Shown: piece by piece, positions 12,301 to 22,740 of the stretch
How the letters are laid out: each line of letters starts with the position of its first letter
Position numbering within the stretch: the stretch's first letter is position 1
Assembly (NCBI RefSeq): GCF_041381155.1
Contig: NC_091142.1
Location: forward strand, 24,824,362 to 24,888,361
DNA from: Argopecten irradians
Lineage: Eukaryota; Mollusca; Bivalvia; Pectinida; Pectinidae
Direction: 5' to 3'
Length of the DNA: 64,000 nucleotides
Translations under genes and position numbers: made by a program
The notes under the pieces: model-generated
Seen by the model: only the letters and a program-made list of their open reading frames with translations
What the model was told of the DNA's origin: nothing
Database searches by the model: none

Positions 12301-15300
12301 TCATGCCAAACCATATAGATAGTATTCGCTCAAATGACTCATGCCAGACCATGAAGATAGTATTCGCTCAAATGACTCATGCCAGACCATGTAGATAGTG
12401 TTCGCTCAAATGACTCATGCCAAACTATGAAGTTAGTGTTCGCTCAATTGAAAATCGATAACAAAATTTAGTATGTGAGTTGTGAATATGTACAATGTAA
12501 AAGTTTGAACAGAAAACATTTATGAATTATCCAAGCATCCAAAGACGTGGACACTTAAACACGTACAACACGTCAAAAACGTTAATGTTACTTCCCTATT
12601 TAAAACTAGACATTAAAGAAATAAAAAAAATCCTTTACTTTGTAATAAAGTTTCCATGATAAGCTGATGGAGATATTGATGAAGCTGAACCAACTTGTAC
12701 TTACGAGAACATCTATATTTGTACTTACGAGAACATCTATAATTGACTTCGTGTATTTCTCTCCACCAAGTTGTCGTTAGTTCACAGTAGGTAAAGGCAT
12801 CAGACTGACAATCATTTCCACATTTAAACTCACGCGCAAACTCATTCTAGAAAAAAAAGTATCAAATTATCTCTTTATCTAGCTTCATTACAAATCAATG
12901 AAGACAAAATTAAAATAATTCTTTTGTTATAAAATTCAGTTTATGATTATTACTGGTTTTAAACTTAGTTTAATGAACCTTTGAATAAGCAGGGCCTGAT
13001 TTGTTATTTTGTACTTTTACTGTACATAACAGAAATTCTCATGGAAAAAGAACACATTGCTTCACTGAGCTATATTTTGGAACAGACTATCCGTTAACTG
13101 ACAAAACATAGAAATGGTAAGAGACCCTCGATTGTCCTGTCGTATGGCAATCATAGTTATCATTTTCGATATGAAATAAAAAAAATGTGAATAATCCATT
13201 TAAAATGATAGAAATCGTCCTTGCTATATTCAAACCGATAAAAAAAACGGGGTTAGTACTATACAATCCAAAATATGTTATGTATTTGAGCTTTGCTTGT
13301 TTGCGTCTCAGTATCCACAATTTTATCATTAGTAACACTTAAAGTGATTCACAAAATACAATACGATGTCCTTAATCATTCATCCATCTTGCTTGTAAGG
13401 AGCATTTTGATTGGCTTTTAACAATTCCCCATAACATTAAACCTGACATCCGTTATACCATATGATTCGACTGGTTGATTCCACGATCTCCGAGAGAAAA
13501 ACTCATTTCTCATCATAAACCGCCTCACAATTCAGGGTCCGCGACGAGTGGTTAAGATGTTCTGTCATATGTGATGATGATAATGATGAGGAATGATGAT
13601 GATGAGGATGATGCAATAATTATGATAAAGATGAAGGTGGTGATGATGATGCTTAATTATGATGATGATATGAGAAAAGTGTTGTGAATAAGTGTGATAG
13701 TCATATTGAAAGTGAATAAGTATAAAAGTGTTTAGCGACATGTATAGTACTTTAGTTTATAGTATATGAAAAAAGGAACAAACACAAAAAAAAAAAAATG
13801 TCCTGACATTTTACCACTAGCGCTCCATAGGTCTCTTATCTAGTCTCTAGTTCTAATCCAATATGGGATAGTTGCAAGGCACTAACCGCCGGTCGGTGTT
13901 TAACTTTCCACCATCATCGAAACCTGTCACATCCTTTATTGACCCTTACTGCTAATAGAACGTTCAGTTTGTCAAACGAAACCAAAATTGCAATTTACTA
14001 ACAATACACTTAGATGTGTGTTACGTTTTCATACAAAGCGAATAACCAGAACTAGATGACTTACTATGTTGTTACTGCTACCATATACCTCCTTCACCTC
14101 TTCCCATGAGCAATGCTTGGTACATTCATAGATCAACGCAGCATTCCTGCGAACTCTGTTCAATGGTATCAGAAACGTGTTTGCCGATGTTTTAGCTAGA
14201 AAAATATTGGCTGCAAAAACATAAAAAGACGAATAAAGGCAATCTCCTGAATATCGTAACTCAGCGTAACGTATGCAAAATCTACCTTTACGCTTCACTT
14301 CAACTCGTGTGAAAATGTTGTTTCGATCTTAACACCTGATATGCTAGTTTCGTTCAACTAGACGTTTGATGCTACGCATTCTCTGTCTGGCATACGAAGC
14401 CACCAAGAGTCTGGTTGAACGAGATTACTAATATGCTATAAACTTCAAATTGACCTAGGACTTTAATATCAATCATTTTTACTACACACGTATAAGGTAA
14501 GATATTATCATTAGTTGTCAATATTAGGTAGGAAAATCAGATACGTAATCGCTGGTTGTCTGATATAGTTTTCCCCATTTAGTTACGCCCGAGCATGCAA
14601 TATTAAAATACAATACATTTCAATATTAATAGTCAGCCAAAGTAAAGATTTCGAAATATTGATAAATAAGAGATTAACACATTCTCTTTTAAAACATTCG
14701 TCATAAAAAATACAAGAATTTAAATTCCATTTTATCATTCTCTTCTTCACGGAGCGTTAAATGCAGCATGGAAATTTACAAAATGACTAGAGGTATCATC
14801 GAATGAAAATTCGTGAAGTGATAGAAGATAAGAAATATTACAAAATGAAAAATAAAACAAAGTATTCTCAAATTCTGACTTGGCGCTCGACAAGTCTTTG
14901 TTTCTTTGATTTAAAATGGCATAGCACGGGTATTGTGTGAGTGTCACGAGGAAGAGAAACAATAAACATGAATGATCTAAATTCCGTTTCAGATTTAGTT
15001 CAGCTTCTTTATCATTTATTCATTTATATATTGAATTTCAATTCATTTTTAGCAATAAAAAATACTGTTTCTGTAAACCAACTGATTATATTCACAGTTT
15101 GTAATAGACCGCAAAATATGCGACATTTAACCGCACGTGAAAATATGTTGGTTTGCAGTTACAGTAATATCGACAATTTTTATAGGATTAGGCATAGCAA
15201 TTGTGTATATCTAACGCATGAAACATTTAATTGTTTTCTTCAAATTATCATTTTAGAGAGCGACATCCTAAAAATAGACATTCACTCGTCATTGTTGTGA

Positions 15301-17726
15301 TACATTCATTGTATTAGATATCGTAGATTTAATCACAGAGACATTTATGGAGATGTATATATATTCGTATGAATACAGTACATATTAATCAATAATAGTG
15401 TAACTAATTGAAGCGTATCCTGTTGGATGTTATTATATTTATATACCTTTATTGATTAACACCAGTACATGTGAAATAAAATGTTATCGAACTAATTAAG
15501 TTATTTTTTAATTGAACAACATCGATGTTTAGTATACTCTTATGATATGCAGCTGACATGTTAGAAAACGACTCAAAGGCACTCGAGACCACCGATAGAT
15601 ATCACTTATAATTTTCGAAACGAATCCGGACTAATGAAAAACGTAAAAGCCTCAATCACACCATAAAATATAAAACAACAATTATAGAAAACACGCGGGA
15701 AATAACCAAGCAAGCAAGGAATAATTGGCATTAATCATTCATGAACGTTCACGTTATGCTATTTGATTGCTGAGAATAAATGATAAGTAAGATAGATTTG
15801 ATGGATATTTATATATACGCATTCGAAATTTTATGTCGGATGGTAATTCTGTAAATCTCCTATCAATGCAGTATCATTGTATAAATGTGTGTTATATGAA
15901 TCACATAAATTTAGAACTTCTACTCAACAGTTTGCTGGTACAGTAGTTTATTTTATCCATATCACGACAATATCGCAGTACATGCATATATGGAGATGGA
16001 CCAGTAGCTATCAGATTAACATTGACAAATGACCAAAAACCACTGGTTATATAAGGCGGTTGTTGTAAAATCCTGTCATTCAAGTATGTTACTTTTTCTG
16101 TGATGTTAGGTAGGCAAAATTACAGGACAAATACCATGTAACCTATTAAGTGATGACGTCACTATTTCATTAATTAGTTCCAAAGTAATACGCAACGTCA
16201 GTGTGCGGCAAGATGACGTCAGCTGATGAGACTACTACATTTTACATACAAATAGCGAAAATTTAATCATGTCCAGATAAATAGTGTCAAAGCAAAATTT
16301 TGTATTTATCATTATTTTTATAGAAGAATAAAAATGGGTTATCATTATTTATGTGCATATCCGTTAAGTATCTATACAATGGTAAATGAAATTCAATTGG
16401 ATTACTTTCTATGTTTATCACGAAAATATTAACTACCTTTCCTGATCTGGTGCGATTTCTCTGTAGACGGTTCGTTTTTCTGACATACGACAGGTTTCAG
16501 AGCTGTTAATACCATCAGTGTGAATTCTGCAAACAGAAATAAACATAGTTACATTTCACTCAGAGGCGGAAAATAACCATTAGGCAAGTTAAATCATTGC
16601 CCTTGTTCCTTTCATTTTCCAAATGCTTTCTTTTACACGCAGCACTTAAATGATCTTTTACGTACATGCACAATATATTTATCACAAACGAGTGAACGCC
16701 CCAATGACTTCTGGACGACTATCAGTATTGTTATGAGAGACTAATTTATGTTTATGTAAAAGAGATATCTTACAATCGAAGTCAAACTATCAAATATAGG
16801 CAAGGCACTGTTGATTGGTAAATATACGATCGCTAGAATACAAGTATGACTGATAGGCACAATATATACGATAGCTCTTTAATTGGTCTATTTTTTAATT
16901 TATTGATATAATAAAAATGTATCAATAGCAAATGAATAAATATGGACGCCATGTTAATATTTCGAAATTTATCTCTGATGAATTCTACTGTACACGCAAT
17001 GATACTTCTAACGGTGTTCATTTAAGTGATACTACCTAGGTACACCGTATTTTACTTATTACATTGTAGACTTTTTTCCGATCTTCGTAATCGTTTCATT
17101 GGTGTCCTAAACCATCCTAAAACGACAGAACTCTTACTCTTTGGCACAAATGACTTAACCCTTGACTAACATTCTTTGATGCTTATATGTGTCCAACAAT
17201 TCACTATCAGCTCGCAAAAATTCGATTGATTCCATGATTCAATTTTGCATTCATCGTTTCACATTTGTGTTAACATACAGTTCTACTCTTGTTTTTAAAG
17301 TGAAAATGACATTGGCAATCTCCATTCTTCTCTTCCCCTTTCCATCTCTACCTGTTATTATCCAGTTTAGACTTATTTCTATATTGAATTCCATATTCAT
17401 TCTCCCACTTTATTACCATGGAAAATTGATGAGCTTAAATGTAGACGAATTAACTTAAGTGTTATCACTTGTTTCCAAATCCAATTCATGTTGTACTGAT
17501 TTGATTGTGTACTATTTATATGTTTATTAATGAATGAATAAAATAAAATTTACATTAAATCTTATTTAAGTAATGCATTTACTGATAATTATATTTCACA
17601 GTCAGAATGGATTGAAATAATTTCAAAACGTATGATACACGTATCGATGCCGAGCTAAAGACTGCAGGTACGTATAATCACACACTTACCTAACCAAAAC
17701 ATGAAGTTTTTGATGGCTGTAGTCAT
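9297..17726 (-). CDS. Secreted Gla-like / thrombospondin type 1 domain protein
   Basis: Minus-strand exons are 17726-17690, 16526-16437, 14210-14065, 12846-12729, 11191-11021 and 9337-9297. All junctions are GT-AG and phases join without a stop, giving 603 bases (200 residues). Residues 1-27 form a hydrophobic signal peptide starting MTTAIKNFMFWL. Residues 43-64 resemble a vitamin-K propeptide (IFLAKTSANTFLIP, then the furin-type site RVRR). Residues 65-98 are Gla-like: ECTKHCSWEEVKEVY, then an EFAREF segment. Residues 100-130 are Cys-rich. Residues 132-187 are a TSP1 domain with six Cys (144, 148, 159, 171, 181, 186). The tail is GGYTTTKRPACLN if exon 5 joins exon 6 directly. Known for the family: Gla glutamates are carboxylated in the secretory pathway and bind calcium. 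That this protein is carboxylated is inference. No gene symbol is recognised. A different last-exon frame is possible (see 9013-9337). Confidence 0.8.
9375..9642 (+). repeat. 43-bp minisatellite, about 6 copies
   Basis: The unit caagcacccaaaccacattg and following atcaattagcataaaaaatcagt recurs at 43-bp steps (9375, 9418 and onward). It lies in the intron just upstream (minus-strand sense) of the last exon acceptor at 9338, but is not in register with it. Confidence 0.92.
9643..10127. other. Intron sequence with degenerate short repeats
   Basis: CA/AAC-rich words (aaacaaccaaac, acacagattcaaac) recur loosely at 9850-9990. No exon could be recognised on either strand. Confidence 0.4.
10128..10311 (+). 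mobile_element. Palindromic MITE, copy 2
   Basis: The left arm gcgggtaggtatcgattg plus tgacgtcac and the right arm ctaactctgtaatatgcaaa frame a centre with gcaagcgtaacgtcat. It matches the copies at 40481 and 55869. It lies in intron 5 of the minus-strand gene. Confidence 0.8.
11021..11191 (-). CDS. Gla/TSP1 gene exon 5, thrombospondin type 1 domain
   Basis: One 171-base exon with phase 1 at both ends encodes the whole domain: WGSWGSWGACSVTCG with the Trp ladder, CSVTCGSGG, the Arg layer KKRNR, and six Cys. Symmetric phase-1 boundaries are typical for shuffled TSP1 exons. The acceptor is ctttacag and the donor is CCAG|gtaaac. The domain normally acts in extracellular binding and can carry C-mannose on the Trp residues. 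Confidence 0.92.
11590..12445 (+). repeat. 38-bp minisatellite, about 22 copies
   Basis: The words catgccaaaccatgtagata and gtattcgctcaaatgact alternate with a 38-bp period (for example 11821 and 11859). Units are moderately diverged with occasional short units, so the array is older than the 43-bp arrays. It fills much of intron 4 of the Gla/TSP1 gene. Confidence 0.93.
12701..12748 (-). repeat. 24-bp tandem duplication spanning the exon 4 splice donor
   Basis: The plus-strand phrase ttacgagaacatctata occurs at 12701 and 12725, 24 bases apart. On the minus strand each copy carries the last codons of exon 4 and the donor TCTC|GTAAGTAC, so a second identical donor lies 24 bases into the intron. 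Using it would add eight residues (RKYKYRCS) in frame. Confidence 0.85.
13538..13975. mobile_element. Degenerate tRNA-derived SINE interrupted by GAT microsatellite
   Basis: The stretch gcgacgagtggttaagatgt at 13538 matches the SINE head. 13870-13975 (ggcactaaccgccggtcg ... gacccttactgctaatagaa) matches the SINE tail seen at 21562, 44948 and 55182. Between them lie GAT-type triplet repeats (13570-13670) and unrelated sequence. Confidence 0.5.
14065..14210 (-). CDS. Gla/TSP1 gene exon 3, propeptide and Gla-like core
   Basis: The acceptor is tttttgcag and the donor is ATA|GTAAGT; 146 bases enter in phase 1 and leave in phase 0. It encodes residues 43-91. Phe46 and Ala52 have the six-residue spacing of the carboxylase recognition signal of clotting-factor propeptides, but lie three residues further from the RVRR cleavage site. 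C72-x3-C76 then S-W-E-E-V-K-E-V-Y is the hallmark C-terminal half of a Gla domain. The usual N-terminal loop of about 13 residues (Glu-rich, with the GNLERE-type motif) is missing, leaving Glu71, 79, 80 and 83 as candidate Gla sites. Confidence 0.75.
14211..17689. other. Introns 1 and 2 of the Gla/TSP1 gene around exon 2
   Basis: Apart from exon 2 (16437-16526) I see only AT-rich sequence. A 119-codon plus-strand frame at 14941-15300 has no recognisable domain and an AT-driven composition. Confidence 0.4.
17690..17726 (-). CDS. Gla/TSP1 gene exon 1, signal peptide start
   Basis: The minus-strand ATG at 17726 opens 12 codons and one extra base before a perfect GTAAGT donor. The next exon supplies AA to complete Glu13 and continues with FTLMVLTALKPVVC, completing a signal peptide. 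The phase match and hydrophobic continuity decide this start. Confidence 0.75.
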
Positions 17727-18423
17727 CCTTATATCTTATTCTACGGTTCTACTGCTTACGATGTTAGACCGGAGCTATTGTTTACCGAACTTAACCAGTA
17801 TGTCTAACTAGATGATTGGGCGTCACGTGTCCCTACCTCCTACTCATTGAAAGATGAGACATTGGGGAATAACTTGTTTATTTCCAAATAAAAAAAACCT
17901 AGTCGAATGAAGTGTAACGGTCGCGTGACCGAGTATGCCTGCTGCTACTTTTCTGTTCTGCCACTACAACTGTAGTACGTTCCGTTACCAAGTTCTATCT
18001 TGAACCCAGGCACTGTTAAACACAATAAACTAAATACTGCCGACAATATATACAAATAAATGGATAGTCTACTTGACTCATAATCACATGTTAACAACCA
18101 TGATCCGATTCATTTACACCTGGTAAATACAACAACTGAATCACCTTGAGCACCCTGTATCTTCAATACCACAGGTCTGAGTAAAGAGGCTGCTTCACTA
18201 TGACAGTCAGTTCCTCATGTACCACATAGTATCACGTCACCGATACCGAGACACCTGTGACTGCAATATCGAGTTACCCTTTTACCGCGGCACCGAGTGC
18301 TTTGGTAAACCTTGTCTCATTGGTCAAGCACCACGTCGCCCTGTGTTCCTGGACACCTGGTATCGAACTGACACCCTGTGACCCTGTACTCGTCAGTACG
18401 TTGCCCTGTACTGCACTACGCTG
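17727..18423. other. Upstream region of the Gla/TSP1 gene
   Basis: This holds the presumed promoter of the minus-strand gene. A CACGTG E-box-like hexamer is at 17824-17829 and no TATA box stands out. 18170-18420 has a skewed cacc/ccctgt-rich composition that I cannot assign. Confidence 0.3.
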
Positions 18424-19470
18424 TAATTGTGGGGGAGGAGAAATAGGTTCCCATGTACCCCTCTTGCAGTTTTTCGAAACATGTTTTTTTTAGGACCGGT
18501 ATGATGTCTAGTTTCATTTTATGCTTGTTGCCATTGACAACTAATGTCCCATGGGGGTCATATGGCAGCCATCTTGGATTTCAGGTATCAAAAATGGCCA
18601 AAATGATACATTCGCATATATGCACATAGATAGAGAACCAGACAACATTCAGAGGCAAATAAACACATTTTTTGATATGATTGAAATATGCTGAATACGA
18701 TTAAATCATAATAATGACGTTACGCCTTCTCATTTTTGTGAAATGACGGGAAAACAATGAAATTTTCAGCTTTTTTCCCCTAAAAAATCGATAAATGTCA
18801 TAATTTTCATCACAAGTAAAAAAAATGATGGACAAATCACCTTATAACAGTCATTTCGAATTGAACCAACCCTTGTGTAAACATATGTGTACTATAAAAA
18901 GGTAGATCGCATCAATGAGGTCGGAAAAAGAGATGGACCCCCCCCCCCTAAAAAATTATCAAAAAATTGCCAAAATGACACATTCGTATACACGCGCATA
19001 GATAGAGAACCAAACAACACACAGAGGCAAATAAACATATTTTTAAATATGATTGAATTATGCTGAATACGATTAGATCATAATAATGACGTTACGTCTT
19101 CTCATTTTTGTGAAATGACGGGAAAACAATGAAGTTTTCAGCTTTTCCCCCCTAAAAATCGATAAATGTCATAATTTACATCACAAGTAAAACAATTAAT
19201 GGACAAAACCCTTGTGTAAACACATGTGTACTATAACACCCCCCCCCCCCCCCCACACACACACACCAAAAAGAAAATGCAGAAGAAAAAAATTGAAAAA
19301 CAAAATAAATTAAAACTCCAAATATTCTGTCAACACATATTGTAACAGTCATTCTGAATTGAACTGACTCTTGTCTAAACATATGTGCATTATAAAAGGT
19401 TATATTTATGGTTTTTAGCAGAAGAAGCGAGATGACCTCCACCCTCCTCCCCAATAATTAAAAAAATATA
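18424..19470 (+). repeat. Left inverted arm, two and a part direct subrepeats
   Basis: Two subrepeats of about 370-400 bp share gatagagaaccagacaaca, cataataatgacgttacg, gtgaaatgacgggaaaacaa and ccttgtgtaaacatatgtgt. A third partial unit ends near 19440. Poly-C tracts (18940-18948, 19238-19254, the latter running into a CA repeat) sit at equivalent points. Confidence 0.8.
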
Positions 19471-19689
19471 TATATATATTACCGGATCCAGTAAACATCC
19501 AAAGGCTAGTTCACATGTTTTTTCCATAATTCAGGCAGTTCCCAATAACCGTAATAATTTATTTCTTTTTATAAGTTAGTTGAAACCACTATGTTCGAAT
19601 TGTTCTCCTTCAATTTTGGATATACCTCCCCATGAAAAAGGTGTACCATTGTGATGCCTGCTCGCATAAGTTAAAAACTACAAATACAT

Positions 19690-20800
19690 ATAATATCTGC
19701 TGAGGAGGAACAGTCACAGACTGGGCCGCCACAACGGGATCCTAGGAAAACAGTCAATTAGAATGAGAGGACCGGGACCGTAGGTAAAAGTCATTGAAAG
19801 TAGTCTGACCACGCCAAAAGGCAGCAGACATGATGTCCTGGAACCAGGACCCATTATGGAGAGCCAAAGAAGCCGCAAGGGCTCTAACCTCATGGGCCAT
19901 CTCGCCCCAGATTGATAATTAGACTGCTCATAAGCAATCCTGACATATCCATCTGGAGATGTACTAGGAGGAGAAATCTTGCTGACCGAGTTTAATGGGC
20001 AAGAATAGTACATCGCCCACTTGTTTTATCAAGGGAAAACCTAAGCGTCCGACTGGGACAAAGCAGCCGATCATTCTCCTTCGACTCAATAGAGATTGTG
20101 AATCTTTACCAAAAAGGCAGGAACAGTGAGTAGGGTAACAGAGCTATATCTGGCCCAAAGAAGCACGAAAAGTGAATAGATGGATATCACTCCTCCTACG
20201 GCCTGAGGCAAAAGCAAGCAGGAAGTCAAAAGTAAAAACCTTAATGGAGACCGACACCAAAGGCTCTTAAGGTGCCCCTTTCAATAACATAAGTGCTAGA
20301 TTCCACTGTGGAGCTAACTACCGTACCCTAGGCCTGTCCAGACTGAACCATCTAATCAAGGCAGACAAAGAGTTGGAAGACCCTAACTCTGTTCTACCAT
20401 GATAACACAGTACACAGGAAATAGTAATGCGATAGCCTGCAATAGTACTAGAGGCAAGTTTGCGTTCCCTAAACAAACAAAGAAAGGGAATCCACTATCA
20501 GCTGGGCAGAGGCCTTGACCTGATCAATTTTCCTGTCGATACACCAAACACAGACGATCTTCCATGACTGTTAGGCGGCAGGTGAGGAAGACTTATTGAA
20601 AAGCCTGACTGAGCGAGACCTCCTGAGTTGGCTTCCACGCTCTTGAATGGATCTTCCGGGACCGAGGCTGGCGCAGGAGATTGGTTCTGAGTGGGAAAAC
20701 CAGCCGAATATCCACCAATAAACTAATAGAGCGTCCACAGCCTAAGTCATTTGATCTGGCACCGGAGAGACAAAAGTGGACAATTAGTGGCGAAGTGGCG
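19690..20800 (-). pseudogene. DIRS-type tyrosine recombinase remnant
   Basis: The minus-strand reading gives KVFTFDFLLAFASGRRRSD at about 20241-20185, matching the region around the first catalytic Arg. AHEVRALAASLALHNGSWF at about 19905-19848 then continues to FNDFYLR, matching the H-x-x-R box and terminal Tyr. Several in-frame stops and frame changes lie between them, so it is inactive. Confidence 0.75.
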
Positions 20801-20849
20801 AAAAGGTCTATATGAGGTCTGTTCCTAGCAAATGCCCTCGAAGATCGGG

Positions 20850-21290
20850 AGATTTAGCTACCTTTCTGTCACAAGCAGCTTGCGGCGCATGGAAAGAGTA
20901 TCCGCCAGAACATTCAACCTGTGTCTGGAAGATGCTTGACTAAGAGAGTCAACCGCATTTCCTGACAGAAGAGAAGAACACAAATGACGAGGGCACAAAG
21001 GACGTGGGACTTTGCCCCCCCCCCACCTCCCTTTAGGACGTGGGACTTTGCCCCCCCCCCACCTCCCTTTCTCTCCAGATATGCGACAACTGTAGAGTTG
21101 TCTGTAGTCACACAAACCCACTTGGAATGTAGAATCTTCCGAAAAGCCTGCAGAGCCAACTGAACAGCCTTATCTCCAGCACGTTGATGTGCTCGGAGAC
21201 CTGATCCCCAGACCACTCCCCCGACTGGCATTGGCCGTCGAGGCAAGGCCCCCAACCTGCCATCTGTCATCGCTCCAACGATTCCTAGAC
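20850..21290 (-). pseudogene. DIRS-type RNase H remnant
   Basis: Minus-strand frames give GEWSGDQVSEHINVLEIR, then after a frameshift LQAFRKILHSKWVCVTTDN and STVVAYLERKG, then NVLADTLSMRRK. These are the HIN-LE, TDN-VAY and N-LAD-LS landmarks of DIRS/Ty3-type RNase H. A 36-bp tandem duplication containing a poly-C run (21000-21071) interrupts it. Confidence 0.75.
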
Positions 21291-21561
21291 TCGGTAGAGT
21301 ATTAGGGAATCGTCGAAATAGATGTGTACATTTATTTTCCTGGAGTGATGAAATCCTACACCAACCTGCAGCAGTTTGATGAAAACCAAAGTAACAGTCG
21401 TGATACCGAAAGGATTTAGTTTTGTGGTAATGAACTGTGCTATACCATCGTGTCTTCAGGACAAAAAAATCAAAGAAAATTTATGAAAAATTCTATGTTT
21501 CCAGTTGTTCACAAAAAAGAGAGTGGATTATTAATGTTCTAGCCACGTTCTAGTTGTAATT

Positions 21562-21765
21562 GCGGTCGCGATGGCCGATTGGTATGATGTCTCGACATAA
21601 AACCACAAGCCCTCCACCTCTCGGTGGCTTGTTCGGATCTACAGGGGCAGTTGCCAGGTATTGACTGCTGGCGGTGTTTTTTCTCCGGGAACTCCGCTTT
21701 TCCTCCACCAATAAACCTGGCACATCCTTACAAGACCCTGGCTGTTAAAAAATGTAATTATAGTT
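21562..21765 (+). mobile_element. tRNA-derived SINE, copy
   Basis: The head gtcgcgatggccgattggta is tRNA-like (A box). The body cagttgccaggtattgactg and ctttt-cctccaccaataaa, then acctggcac and gaccctggctgtta, match the copies at 44948 and 55182. The B-box region is damaged (cttgttcggatctac). Confidence 0.75.
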
Positions 21766-21835
21766 TGGACTGTCTAAATCATAGATCAGGAAATATGTAA
21801 TTTATGTAATAATAATTATGGTATTTTTTTCTCTA

Positions 21836-22740
21836 TGAGTAGTGTTGGGAGGGGGTATATCCACGATTCTTCTGCTAAATAACCATAACATCCTTTTAAA
21901 ATACACATATGTTTACGCAAGGGTAAGTGCAATTCGAAATGACTTGTACAAGGTGTTTTATCCATCAATTGTTTTACTTATGATGTTATATATGACATTT
22001 ATCGATATTTTAGGGAAAAAAGTTGAAAATTTCATTGTTTCCCCGTCATTTCATAAAAACGAGAAGACGTAACTTCATTATAATGATGTAATCGTATTCA
22101 GCATGTTTCAATCATATCAAAAAATGTGTTTATTTGCCTCTGAATGTTGTCTGGTTCTCTATCTATGCACATATATGCGAAAGTGTCATTTTGGCCATTT
22201 TTTGATAAGTTTTTAGGGGGGGGGGGTCCCTCTCTTTTTCCGACCTCATTGATGCGATCTATCTTTTTATAGTACACATATGTTTACACTAGGGTTGGTT
22301 CAATTCGAAATGACTGTTATAAGGTGATTTGTCCATCAATTTTTTTACTTGTGATAAAATTATGACATTTATAGTTTTTTTAGGGAAAAAAGCTGAAAAT
22401 TTCATTGTTTTCCCGTCATTTTACAAAAATGAGAAGACGTAAAGTCATTATTATGATTTAATCGTATTCAGCATGTTTCAATCATATCAAAAATGTGTTT
22501 ATTTGCCTCTGAATGTTGTCTGGTTCTCTATCTATGTGCATATATGCGAATGTATCATTTTGGCCATTTTTGATACCTGAAATCCAAGATGACCGCCATA
22601 TGACCCCCATGGGACATTAGATGTCAATGGCAACAAGCATAAAATGAAACTAAACATCATATCGGTCCTAAAAAACCATGTTTCGAAAAACTGCCAGAGG
22701 GATACATGGGAACCTATTTCTCCTCCCCCACTATAACGTA
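21836..22740 (-). repeat. Right inverted arm of the DIRS-like element
   Basis: This is the reverse complement of 18424-19470, again with two subrepeats (about 21840-22250 and 22250-22740). Shared words include cccgtcattt, agaagacgtaa, ctctatctatg and tgacccccatgggacatta. It matches the left arm closely, base by base, over most of its length. Confidence 0.8.

Larger units (their letters stand above)
18424..22740 (-). mobile_element. Degraded DIRS-like retrotransposon with long inverted arms
   Basis: A core at 19690-21290 (minus) carries RNase H and tyrosine recombinase remnants broken by stops and frameshifts. It is flanked by two arms that are reverse complements of each other (18424-19470 and 21836-22740). 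The arm edge gggggaggagaaataggttc at 18429 reappears inverted at about 22734. DIRS elements are known for tyrosine recombinases and inverted terminal repeats, which fits. The arms here are long and internally duplicated, which is unusual. Confidence 0.7.

Noticed and set aside
14941..15300. 119-codon plus-strand frame
   Set aside because: AT-driven composition, no domain, inside an intron of the opposite-strand gene.
20858..21121. Independent small gene with PRPKGRWGGGKV repeats
   Set aside because: It is the 36-bp duplication with poly-C inside the RNase H relic, read in one frame.
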